Shown: one piece after another, positions 8,349 through 15,941 of the stretch
Position numbering within the stretch: position 1 is the first letter of the stretch
How the letters are laid out: the number at the start of each line of letters is the position of its first letter
Assembly (NCBI GenBank): GCA_964471755.1
Contig: CAYYJM010000097.1
Location: 1 to 20,927 of the forward strand
Direction: 5' to 3'
From: CAYYJM01 sp964471755
GTDB taxonomy: Bacteria > Planctomycetota > Planctomycetia > Gemmatales > Gemmataceae
Length of the DNA stretch: 20,927 nucleotides
Position numbers and translations under genes: made by a program
Notes under the pieces: model-generated
Seen by the model: only the letters and a program-made list of their open reading frames with translations
Told to the model about the DNA's origin: nothing
Database searches by the model: none

Positions 8349-9322
8349 GACCCGCCTTTCTTGATCGGCTCCGGCGCGGGCGGCGTCGGCGGCTCGGTCA
8401 GCGTCTTGAAGCGTTTGGTCGAGAGCAGCAGGACCGACTTGCCGGTCGAGAGGAGGCTCTTGAGGTCTTCGAGTTCCTTGAGGAAGGCGTAGAACTCGGG
8501 TCGGCGGAGCTGCGTCTCGTTGAGGATACGGTCGGCGGTGGCATCGGCCTTGCCGCGAGCGGCGATGGCCTGGCCCTCGGCGTCGGCCTTGAGCTTGCCG
8601 ACTTCCAGTTCGGTCTCGCTGCGGATGTTCGCGGCCAGGCGTTCGCCGCGGCTCTCGTACTCGGCCGCCTTGCGATCGCGTTCGCTGATGATCCGCTCGA
8701 AGATGGCCGGCCGAACCGCGGGCGGATGGTTCGACCGCCGGAGCCGGACATCGACGACCTCGATGCCGTACTCGGTCCTGGCTCGCTCGCGCAGTCCGGG
8801 GCCGCCGGCCGATGGCTGATCGAGCAGCGTCTGGCGAAGGCGATCGCGTTCGCGATCGACCTTGCCGGGTTCGGTGCTGATGAGGTCGGCGAGTTCCATC
8901 CGGCCGATGGCGGCACCGAGTGCGTTGTTGATGTCACGATCGAGCAGGGCCTGGGCTCCGGTGACGGTGCCGACCTTGCGGATAAAGCGATCGACGTCGT
9001 CGCGGGTGGCGATCCGCCAGCAGACGTAGGCGTCGATGGTGAGGGTCTGATCGATGGTGCCGCGCTCCCGATCACGGGTGAGCAGCTCGGCTCCGGGCAG
9101 GTCGAGGTACTGCAGTCGGCGGTCGATGCGCTGGACGCTCTCGATGGGCCAGGGCCATTTCAGGTGGAGGCCGGCGTCGCTGGACTCGCTCCCGTCGTAG
9201 GTCGCGACGTGAGCGCCGAACTGTGTGCGATAGACGAACTCGCCGGCGTCCACGGTGAACAGCGACGAGCGCACCAGGGCGATGAGGAGAATGAGGCCGA
9301 AGATTCCGAGTAGCGTTCGCAT
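8345..9322 (-). CDS. HflC-like SPFH membrane protein
   Basis: This 325-aa protein has an N-terminal membrane anchor (about 3-18), then FTVDAGEFVYRTQFG (22-36), GLHLKWPWPIESVQRID (51-67), LTIDAYVCWRI (94-104), and a long charged helical region (about 205-275) with KLKADAEGQAIAARGKAD. The C-terminal YAFLKELEDLKSLL and the RFKTL ending are like HflC, where the protein finishes with a short Phe-rich segment after the coiled coil. Here it is followed by a Pro-rich tail. The ATG has GAGGGA 8 bases upstream, which overlaps the stop of the DUF4058 gene. It overlaps the following HflK-like gene by four bases, so the two products are probably made together and assemble with each other. Confidence 0.88.
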   Translation of the reverse strand: MRTLLGIFGLILLIALVRSSLFTVDAGEFVYRTQFGAHVATYDGSESSDAGLHLKWPWPIESVQRIDRRLQYLDLPGAELLTRDRERGTIDQTLTIDAYVCWRIATRDDVDRFIRKVGTVTGAQALLDRDINNALGAAIGRMELADLISTEPGKVDRERDRLRQTLLDQPSAGGPGLRERARTEYGIEVVDVRLRRSNHPPAVRPAIFERIISERDRKAAEYESRGERLAANIRSETELEVGKLKADAEGQAIAARGKADATADRILNETQLRRPEFYAFLKELEDLKSLLSTGKSVLLLSTKRFKTLTEPPTPPAPEPIKKGGS

Positions 9323-9334
9323 GGACAGATTCCC

Positions 9335-10039
9335 TCACGCGATCCACAAATCGCTGCACGCCTGCTCGCAGCTCTGCTCCAGATTCAACGGCACAACCTG
9401 ATCCTCGCTCAACCACAGCGGCAGCGTCGGCAGCGGTTGACCGACGTTCAGGGCGTGCGACCAGGCTTCCAGCAGTGTCCGCTTGCCGCGCCGGACCCAT
9501 CGACACGACGCGGCGTAAATATCCGGGGGCGGATCGCCGTGCGACGGGTCAGCGTGCCCGAGGAAGGCGAGCAACTCGACGTACAGGTTGAACTGCCGCA
9601 CGGTCACCAGATCGACGATGCTCACGGCGACGCCCTTCTGGAGCAGAGCGGCACACTTGGCGACGAAGACGTTGCGATGCTCGGGTCGGTCCAGGTTCGC
9701 GGGGCTGACGATCTCGATGGCGGCGACCAGAAGCCGGCTGCGGGTAGCGTCGAACACACGCACGCCATACTCGTCGTAGATGGGCAGCGTCGTCTCGACG
9801 CACAGACTGGGGGGCGTCGGTGCCCAGTCTGCCGCGCTGGTGTCGGTCTCATCGACCGGCTCGACCTGCGAGATGGCGTTCTCCCGGTGGAACCCGGAAT
9901 GCACCCGTGGCTCCGCGACGTGGCCAGACGGAAGTCGTTTCCGCAACTGCTGGACGATGACCGCAGGCCAGCCTCCAAAGAAGCCCTCCCACGAAGCGAT
10001 CGTGTCCACCGGCGGTCGGAAGTGATCGCGTAGCGGCAT
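9335..10039 (-). CDS. DUF4058 family protein
   Basis: The 234-aa protein begins MPLRDHFRPP and contains SWEGFFGGWPAVIV (16-29), a start typical of DUF4058 proteins of planctomycetes and cyanobacteria. The centre reads AIEIVSPAN (107-115), then K128 and IVDL (141-144). This spacing resembles the core of Uma2-like PD-(D/E)XK nucleases, with E109 as a candidate catalytic residue; that link is my inference. The usual SPANK lysine is replaced (SPANL), so activity is uncertain. No signal or membrane segment is seen. It lies 3 bases after the ATPase-HflK gene and 12 before the HflC-like gene, so it is cotranscribed with membrane proteins. Its function is unknown. Confidence 0.85.
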   Translation of the reverse strand: MPLRDHFRPPVDTIASWEGFFGGWPAVIVQQLRKRLPSGHVAEPRVHSGFHRENAISQVEPVDETDTSAADWAPTPPSLCVETTLPIYDEYGVRVFDATRSRLLVAAIEIVSPANLDRPEHRNVFVAKCAALLQKGVAVSIVDLVTVRQFNLYVELLAFLGHADPSHGDPPPDIYAASCRWVRRGKRTLLEAWSHALNVGQPLPTLPLWLSEDQVVPLNLEQSCEQACSDLWIA

Positions 10040-10042
10040 GGC

Positions 10043-13000
10043 TCACGGCTCCTCCGGCCGACGCGGCAACGACGGCATCACCGGCCGACGATCGAACGAG
10101 TCACCGCCCGGCAGCAGGCCCTTGCGCTGCTCGCCCAGGATCATCCAGAGTTGCAGCCAGCCCGGCAGGGCCACGTCGTCGATCAGAAACTTCTCGCGCA
10201 AGGCCAGGGCCGACGCGATCGCCTCGGACGCCAGTCGGAACTCCGTCAGGTACGCCTGCTGCTCCAGTCGATGCCGACGAGCCTCCTGCAACCACGACCA
10301 CGCCGCCTCCGGCTTCTCTCCGCCATCGACTCGAGCCCCGGCGGCCAGGAACAGGCCAACCTCGCTCGTCCACGATAGTGTCGATCGACTGTCATCGCGA
10401 CCGAAAAAGACCGTCTGCCGAGCCCGGGCCAGTCGCTCCTTCTCGTAGCTCTGCACCACGGCCTCGCTCACCCGCCGCAGCGAGCGGCCAAACTGGTCGG
10501 CCAGGTTGCGCGTCCGGGCGGCCTCCGCCTCGTTCTTCCGACGGTCGGCCCGCTCCATCGCCACGGCCACTCGATGGTACGCGCCAACCACCTCCGGCGG
10601 CGGATGCAGATCGTGCAGCGCCAGCCCCGTCACCTCCAGGCCAAGACCCGGCGAGCCAAACTCCGCCAGCCGGCCCTGAAGCCGGGTCAGGGCTTCGCCC
10701 TGGAACTCGCGACGATCCTGTGTCAGCAGACTCTCGAACGACCGACCAGCAACCAGCTCGCGGAAGACCGCCTCGGCACTGCCACGAACGACCGCCTCCG
10801 GATCGCCCACGTCGAACAGGTAGACACGCGGCTCCGTGATCCGGTAACGGATGGCCGCCTGGACCTCGATCAGGTTGCCGTCGCCCGTGATCATGACGGC
10901 CTCGTCCGGCAGCAGACGAATGCCCTCGCCGGAATGACCACTACTCCACGAACGGCCGTCGGCCAGGCCCCCCTCGGGGCGATCGACCCGGTAGCCGATC
11001 GCCACCGAGCGGATGCGATCGGGCTGCACCCGACGAACCGTCTCGATCGGCCAGGGCCAGCGCCAGTGCAGGCCCGGCGACAGGTCGGCGACCGGCTTGC
11101 CGAAACGCTGCACGATGCCGACCTCGTCGGACTGGATCGCGGTCAGACCCCAGAGCGGATAGATGACCAGCAGAAGCAGACCCAGCGTCGCCAGGATCGG
11201 CCGCCAGTGGTGCGTCACCCAGTGCAGGCCCTCTTCGAGGTTGAGGTACTTCTCCGTCCAGTCATTGACACCGGTCAGCCAGTGGCGGAAGCCGGCGTAC
11301 GTCCGGCTCTCCGGCTTCTCGAACCAGAGCAGCCGCATCGCGTTGAGCAGCACCGCGAGCGAGCCGAGTTGGTGGTAGAGGACGGCGGCCAGCGGCGACT
11401 GCTCGTACCAGGCCGCCGGAGCGAACAGCGGCCAGAGCCAGGAGGTCAGGACGACGCCGACGACGTTGACGACGATCGCGAACCAGAAGATGTTCTGGCC
11501 GATGATGGCGACCGTCTGCCGGGACAGCCGCACGAGCAGCGGCAGGTGACGGAGCGGATCACCCATGCAGACGACATCGCCGGTCTCGGCGGCGATGTCA
11601 GTGCCGGTGCCGCCGATGGCCAGGCCGACCGTGGCACGGGCCAGGGCCGGGGCGTCGTTGATGCCATCGCCGACCATCGCGACGCGCTTGCCCTCGGCCT
11701 CCCACGCCGCGACGAACTCGGCCTTCTGCGTGGGGAGAAGTTCGGCATGAACCTCGGCCAGGCCGAGCTGATCGGCGACGTTCCGGGCGACGGCAGCGCG
11801 GTCGCCGGTTAGCATGGCGACGCGGCCGATGCCCAGGCCGCGCAGTTCGGAGAGAACGTCGCTCGCCTCGTCGCGGACCCGGTCGCGGACGCCGAGGACG
11901 GCGATGACGTGCAGATCGCCAGGAATGCCAGGAGCCGGCTCACTCGTGGAGGCACCGCCGGGCTGGGCCTGGATCTGGGCCGACGTGGTCGGCTCGGCGA
12001 TGCTGCCCCGTGCCAGGAGCAGGGCCGTCTGACCGGCGGCGTCGAGTTCCCCCAGGGTCTTCAGGACCGCCTCGGGAAGAGCGACACCGAGTTCCTCCAG
12101 GAGCCGACGATTGCCGACGAGCAGGGTCGCCTCGCCAGCGACGGCCAGGATGCCGAGACCGGGATACGCCTGGAAGCGTTCGACCGTCGGCAGATCGAGG
12201 CCGCGCTTGCGCGCCTCGCCGACGAGCAGTTCGGCGAGAAGATGCTCGCTGCGCTGCTCGGCCGTCGCCGCCCAGGCGAGGAGTTCGGTTTCGGAATGCC
12301 CGCCCACCGGGACGATGCGGGCGAGTTCGAGCCGGCCCGCCGTCAGGGTGCCGGTCTTGTCGAAGGCGAAGGCATCGACCGTGGCGAGGCGTTCGAGGGC
12401 GGCCCCGCTCTTGATCAGGATGCCGGTGCCGGCGAGCCGTCCCAGCGCGGCGATGACGGCCGCTGGCGTCGCCAGGATCAGGGCACACGGGCAGGCGACG
12501 ACCAGGACCGACAGGGCCGGATAGGCGGCGATGCGGATCGCCTGCATCAGGGTGAAGCGCAGGCCCTCGCCGGGTCGGGTCCAGCCGCTCCAGACGGCGT
12601 AGACGCCGACGAGAAACGTCACCAGGGCCAGGCCGAGAACGATCGGCAGGAACCAGCGTGCGAGCCGGTCGGCGGTGCGTTCCAGTGGGGCCTTGTTCTG
12701 CAAGGCCCGGGCGGTCCACTCGACGACCTGGCCGGCGACGGTATGCTCGGCGACCCGGCGGGCCTCGATCGTCAGGGCACCGGTCTGGTTGAGGCAACCG
12801 GCCAGGATCTCGTCGCCGGGACCGCGATCGACCGGCAGACTCTCGCCGGTCAGGGCGCTGGTATCGACGGACGATCGACCGTCACGGACGACGCCATCGC
12901 AGGGAATCCGACCGCCCGGCTTGACGACGACCACGTCGCCGACCTGAAGCTCGGCAATGAGGATGCGCTCCTCCTGCCCGTCGCGCAGACGCCAGCAGCG

Positions 13001-13501
13001 GCGCGGGAAGACCTCGGCGAGCTGGCGGATCGCATGCTGGGTTCGCTCGAAGGTGACACTCTCCAGACACTCACCGAGCATGCCGATGAAGACGATCTCG
13101 GCGGCGACGAGCGGTTCTTGCAGCAGGATGGCGGCGATGCAGGCGAGGGCCAGGGCGAGATCGGCTCCGAGTCGGCCCTGCAAGAGCGAGTCGATGGAGC
13201 CATAGAGGGCGCGAGCGCCGCCGAGGATGGCGGCGAGCAGAGCGAGACGGTAGCCGGCGTAGGTGTTGGGCCAGCTCGGCAGACCCAGGCCGAAGCCGTT
13301 GAACCTGGCGGCGACGTAGACCCACAGGTCGGCGACGATGAGCAGACCGATGAGGGCCGTCAGCAGGTAGAGCGTAAGACGGCTCTCCTGCTCCAACCGC
13401 GAATCAGCGTAGGAAATCTCGCGGTGCATGACAGATCGACCAGGAGGGAGAATCGGATCGGGCTCGACTGTCAGGCTACGGGCGATGGCGAAGTCAGTCA
13501 A
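10043..13501 (-). CDS. P1B-type metal ATPase fused to HflK/SPFH domain
   Basis: In this 1152-aa fusion residues about 40-730 are a heavy-metal P-type ATPase: TGES (218-221), CPC in the sixth membrane segment (337-339), DKTGT (381-385) and GDGINDAP (611-618). It has no N-terminal CxxC metal-binding domain. The nucleotide domain has SEHLL (418-422) instead of the usual SEHP. The last membrane segment has HQLGS (710-714) rather than a clear copper or zinc signature, so the metal is uncertain. Residues about 500-530 are a Ser/Thr/Gly/Pro-rich insert. A further membrane segment (767-787) leads to an HflK domain with GLHWRWPWPIETVRRV (810-825) and MITGDGNLIEV (870-880), then a coiled-coil region. 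The ATPase ends in the cytoplasm, so this segment would place the SPFH domain outside, as in HflK. Translation may start at TTG 13501 (GGAG 10 bases upstream) or at ATG 13429, which lacks a good ribosome site. It is the first gene of the operon. Confidence 0.92.
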   Translation of the reverse strand: MTDFAIARSLTVEPDPILPPGRSVMHREISYADSRLEQESRLTLYLLTALIGLLIVADLWVYVAARFNGFGLGLPSWPNTYAGYRLALLAAILGGARALYGSIDSLLQGRLGADLALALACIAAILLQEPLVAAEIVFIGMLGECLESVTFERTQHAIRQLAEVFPRRCWRLRDGQEERILIAELQVGDVVVVKPGGRIPCDGVVRDGRSSVDTSALTGESLPVDRGPGDEILAGCLNQTGALTIEARRVAEHTVAGQVVEWTARALQNKAPLERTADRLARWFLPIVLGLALVTFLVGVYAVWSGWTRPGEGLRFTLMQAIRIAAYPALSVLVVACPCALILATPAAVIAALGRLAGTGILIKSGAALERLATVDAFAFDKTGTLTAGRLELARIVPVGGHSETELLAWAATAEQRSEHLLAELLVGEARKRGLDLPTVERFQAYPGLGILAVAGEATLLVGNRRLLEELGVALPEAVLKTLGELDAAGQTALLLARGSIAEPTTSAQIQAQPGGASTSEPAPGIPGDLHVIAVLGVRDRVRDEASDVLSELRGLGIGRVAMLTGDRAAVARNVADQLGLAEVHAELLPTQKAEFVAAWEAEGKRVAMVGDGINDAPALARATVGLAIGGTGTDIAAETGDVVCMGDPLRHLPLLVRLSRQTVAIIGQNIFWFAIVVNVVGVVLTSWLWPLFAPAAWYEQSPLAAVLYHQLGSLAVLLNAMRLLWFEKPESRTYAGFRHWLTGVNDWTEKYLNLEEGLHWVTHHWRPILATLGLLLLVIYPLWGLTAIQSDEVGIVQRFGKPVADLSPGLHWRWPWPIETVRRVQPDRIRSVAIGYRVDRPEGGLADGRSWSSGHSGEGIRLLPDEAVMITGDGNLIEVQAAIRYRITEPRVYLFDVGDPEAVVRGSAEAVFRELVAGRSFESLLTQDRREFQGEALTRLQGRLAEFGSPGLGLEVTGLALHDLHPPPEVVGAYHRVAVAMERADRRKNEAEAARTRNLADQFGRSLRRVSEAVVQSYEKERLARARQTVFFGRDDSRSTLSWTSEVGLFLAAGARVDGGEKPEAAWSWLQEARRHRLEQQAYLTEFRLASEAIASALALREKFLIDDVALPGWLQLWMILGEQRKGLLPGGDSFDRRPVMPSLPRRPEEP

Positions 13502-13606
13502 GCCAGTGACACTCCGCAGGTGCGTGACCGTGACCTTGCGAATCGTGTGAACGCAAACAGCATTGGTGGGCCTGCGCTGTTCCGGCCTTCCGGGACGATT
13601 GGGCGT

Positions 13607-13639
13607 CGGTGGCGTTCCGCCGCTCCCGCCCGCCCTACA
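13607..13639. repeat. Possible degenerate REP-like unit
   Basis: It starts CGGTGGC and ends GCCCGCCCTACA, the same outline as the 6226-6260 repeat (CGGTGGGC ... GGCCCACCCTACA), but the middle differs. It is a divergent or related subtype at best. Confidence 0.3.
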
Positions 13640-13700
13640 TTCACTCGTGGCCTCGTCGGCGTCAAAATCGGCAAAATCTTCCCAATCGCTCCATTTTTAC

Positions 13701-13706
13701 TATAAT
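13701..13706 (+). promoter_or_regulatory. Perfect TATAAT -10 box upstream of the first leader peptide gene
   Basis: TATAAT sits in a short AT-rich stretch of otherwise GC-rich DNA. Transcription would start near 13713, giving an untranslated leader of about 130 bases before ATG 13844. The -35 position is poorly matched. Confidence 0.45.
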
Positions 13707-13843
13707 TCCCAGAGATGCGTTTCGTCGCCTTGAAACGGCGAACGGGTGAACTTGCGGATCGAGTCTGCGGCTCACTCCAGATGGTCGGAAGTCCCGGCCT
13801 CCCGGATCGGTGGTTGGAACGCGCACAGACCGGAGTCCGTGTC

Positions 13844-14011
13844 ATGGTGGAGAACCTGCGCGAATTGAAGGATCTGGACCTGGAAACGGTGGCGAGCGGC
13901 AAGTCGGCCGTGGGAGCCTACGCGGGCTCGATGTTGACCGATGGTTCGCCAGTGGGTGCGGCCGTCGGTGCGGTCGGCGGCAAGGTGGGAGGCAAACTCC
14001 TGGGATTCTGA
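13844..14011 (+). CDS. Small double-glycine-type leader peptide with glycine-zipper core
   Basis: This 55-aa peptide has the leader LRELKDLDLETVASGK (5-20), which aligns with two other small genes downstream (15336 and 15604) over L-x-[DE]-x-[DE]-L-E-x-[VI]-A-[SG]-G-K. Such leaders are known from bacteriocins and other exported peptides cut after two small residues by C39 peptidases; cleavage here would follow Ser18-Gly19. The remainder is short, uncharged apart from a few lysines, and ends GAAVGAVGGKVGGKLLGF, with GxxxG spacing as in two-peptide (class IIb) bacteriocins. The start is ATG 13844, chosen because GGAG (13832-13835) lies 8 bases upstream and the leader alignment begins just after it. 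The longer frame from 13715 would put 43 unrelated residues ahead of the leader. The biological role is inference. Confidence 0.75.
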   Translation: MVENLRELKDLDLETVASGKSAVGAYAGSMLTDGSPVGAAVGAVGGKVGGKLLGF

Positions 14012-14163
14012 GCAGGTTCAGCCAGCGACACCCGCGTTCGCCGACGGCCCGCGGGACCGCAATCAGCCGGCACAATGGCCGAATACTCGCTGGGCTCGCC
14101 TTTCGCCCCGGGCTTCCGCTACACTACTGGAAAGCCTGTCTGCCCTGGAAGTGCGAGGAAGCC

Positions 14164-15185
<1,022 letters not shown>

Positions 15186-15194
<9 letters not shown>

Positions 15195-15248
15195 GGGAAG
15201 CGGGAAACGCCGTGCATGCCGATTGCGCCGCCGTCGTTGTGGACGGCG
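15186..15248 (+). other. Two small hairpins after the MoxR gene
   Basis: TCCCGCT/AGCGGGA (15186-15192 with 15199-15205, loop 6) overlaps the MoxR stop codon. CGCCGTC/GACGGCG (15229-15235 with 15242-15248, loop 6) follows. Neither has a T tract, so they may slow decay or separate the ATPase from the next peptide gene rather than terminate. Confidence 0.35.
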
Positions 15249-15335
15249 TGGCGGTCAAATCCATCAGCCCTTCTTCGCCGACTCCATCGACTGGGTAGGC
15301 TTCAGAGAGTTGCGCTCTATCCAGGAGGTGTCACC

Positions 15336-15452
15336 ATGAACGCTGTAGCGGATCTGTCGGATCGTGACCTCGAACACGTCGCGTCGGGAAAGAATGCGCC
15401 GTATGTTCCGCCCATGCCCTATTTCGGCGGCGGAAGCATTCTGTCGTTCTGA
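15336..15452 (+). CDS. Small double-glycine-type leader peptide, Pro/Tyr/Gly core
   Basis: This 38-aa peptide has the leader VADLSDRDLEHVASGK, matching the other two small genes. Only about 19 residues follow, of the form NAPYVPPMPYFGGGSILSF. The perfect AGGAGGTG ribosome site (15323-15330) before ATG 15336 strongly supports translation. It has no cysteine. The short Pro- and Gly-rich remainder would be the released product if the peptide is cut after Ser-Gly. It lies 141 bases after the MoxR gene on the same strand. I cannot name a known family for the core. Confidence 0.75.
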   Translation: MNAVADLSDRDLEHVASGKNAPYVPPMPYFGGGSILSF

Positions 15453-15471
15453 AGGGTCAGGCCGATTCTTC

Positions 15472-15506
15472 GCTCGGGCGACGGCACAGATTTCATTCGC
15501 CCGAGC
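15472..15506 (+). terminator. Strong hairpin after the second peptide gene
   Basis: GCTCGGGCGA (15472-15481) pairs perfectly with TCGCCCGAGC (15497-15506), a 10-bp GC-rich stem with a 15-base loop, 20 bases after the stop codon. There is no T tract, so it is either a terminator of an atypical kind or a 3' stabiliser that uncouples the second and third peptide genes. Confidence 0.5.
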
Positions 15507-15542
15507 CCGTTCCGTGCAAGGAAGCCGGGTGGTCTGCGTAAG

Positions 15543-15582
15543 CAGGGATAGAGAGCCGCTACGGCACTCTATTCTGTCCCTG
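15543..15582 (+). promoter_or_regulatory. Long bulged hairpin just upstream of the third peptide gene
   Basis: CAGGGA (15543-15548) pairs with TCCCTG (15577-15582) and TAGAG (15549-15553) with CTCTA (15567-15571). GCCG/CGGC forms a top stem, with a 5-base bulge (TTCTG) on the right arm only. It ends 21 bases before ATG 15604, so it may affect translation or transcript ends. The right arm carries ATTCTGTCCCTGA, also found at 6261-6273. Confidence 0.4.
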
Positions 15583-15603
15583 AGAACGAAAAGGCAACCT
15601 CCC

Positions 15604-15852
15604 ATGGAACACAATACGAACGAGCTGTCCGAACTTGAACTCGAAGTGATCGCTGGCGGCAAGGCCGGCATGGGTTACGGAACTGGCTTCGGTCCGGGTT
15701 TCGGTGGCGGTTTCGGCCCCGGCCTCGGCCTTGGCGGTTTCGGTCCGAGCTTCGGCGGCTTCGGTCCGGGCTACGGTGGCGGCTTCGGGCCCGGCTTCGG
15801 CGGGCCGCGCCACCAACACGGTGGCGGCCGTGGACGACGGCATCACTGCTAA
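15604..15852 (+). CDS. Small double-glycine-type leader peptide with FGPGFGG repeat core
   Basis: This 82-aa peptide has the leader NELSELELEVIAGGK (6-20), the best double-glycine match of the three. The core is dominated by glycine and aromatic residues in irregular repeats of GFGPGFGG, with variants GFGPSFGG and GFGPGYGG. It ends in a basic His/Arg-rich tail with a single terminal cysteine (RRHHC). ATG 15604 has only a weak AAGG ribosome site, but the leader alignment fixes the start. The composition could indicate a secreted structural or aggregating peptide, or a modified peptide precursor; glycine-rich proteins can also arise as simple repeats, but the conserved leader argues for a real gene. 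It converges on the sulfatase gene. Confidence 0.78.
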   Translation: MEHNTNELSELELEVIAGGKAGMGYGTGFGPGFGGGFGPGLGLGGFGPSFGGFGPGYGGGFGPGFGGPRHQHGGGRGRRHHC

Positions 15853-15876
15853 TCGCAGGACAGCGAGTGGAATCGC

Positions 15877-15905
15877 CGTGAGTCGAAGGGCTCCTCCGAC
15901 TCACG
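15877..15905. terminator. Bidirectional hairpin between convergent genes
   Basis: CGTGAGTCG (15877-15885) pairs perfectly with CGACTCACG (15897-15905). AGG/CCT inside the 11-base loop can extend the stem. It lies in the 89 bases between the third peptide gene and the end of the sulfatase, as expected for a shared terminator, though no T tract follows on either strand. Confidence 0.6.
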
Positions 15906-15941
15906 ACCGTTCTCAATCGCCACGAGGTGAAAGCCGATCTG

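Larger units (their letters stand above)
13502..13843. other. Intergenic region between the ATPase-HflK operon and the first small peptide gene
   Basis: This 342-base divergent region holds a possible REP-like remnant (13607-13639), an AT-rich island with two CAAAATC copies nine bases apart (13663 and 13672) and a -10 box (13701-13706). It also has a small hairpin CGTTTC/GAAACG (13718-13737) near the predicted transcript start. An in-frame upstream ATG at 13715 exists but the added 43 residues show no recognisable pattern. No clear promoter for the minus-strand operon is seen; TTGACG (13665-13660) has no good -10 partner. Confidence 0.5.

Noticed and set aside
11909..13705. Long plus-strand open frame (598 codons) opposite the ATPase-HflK gene
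   Set aside because: High-GC antisense shadow: no recognisable motifs, while the opposite strand encodes a full ATPase.
13715..13843. N-terminal extension of the first peptide (start at ATG 13715)
   Set aside because: It would put 43 unrelated residues ahead of the conserved leader and begin just after the -10 box; ATG 13844 has a proper ribosome site.
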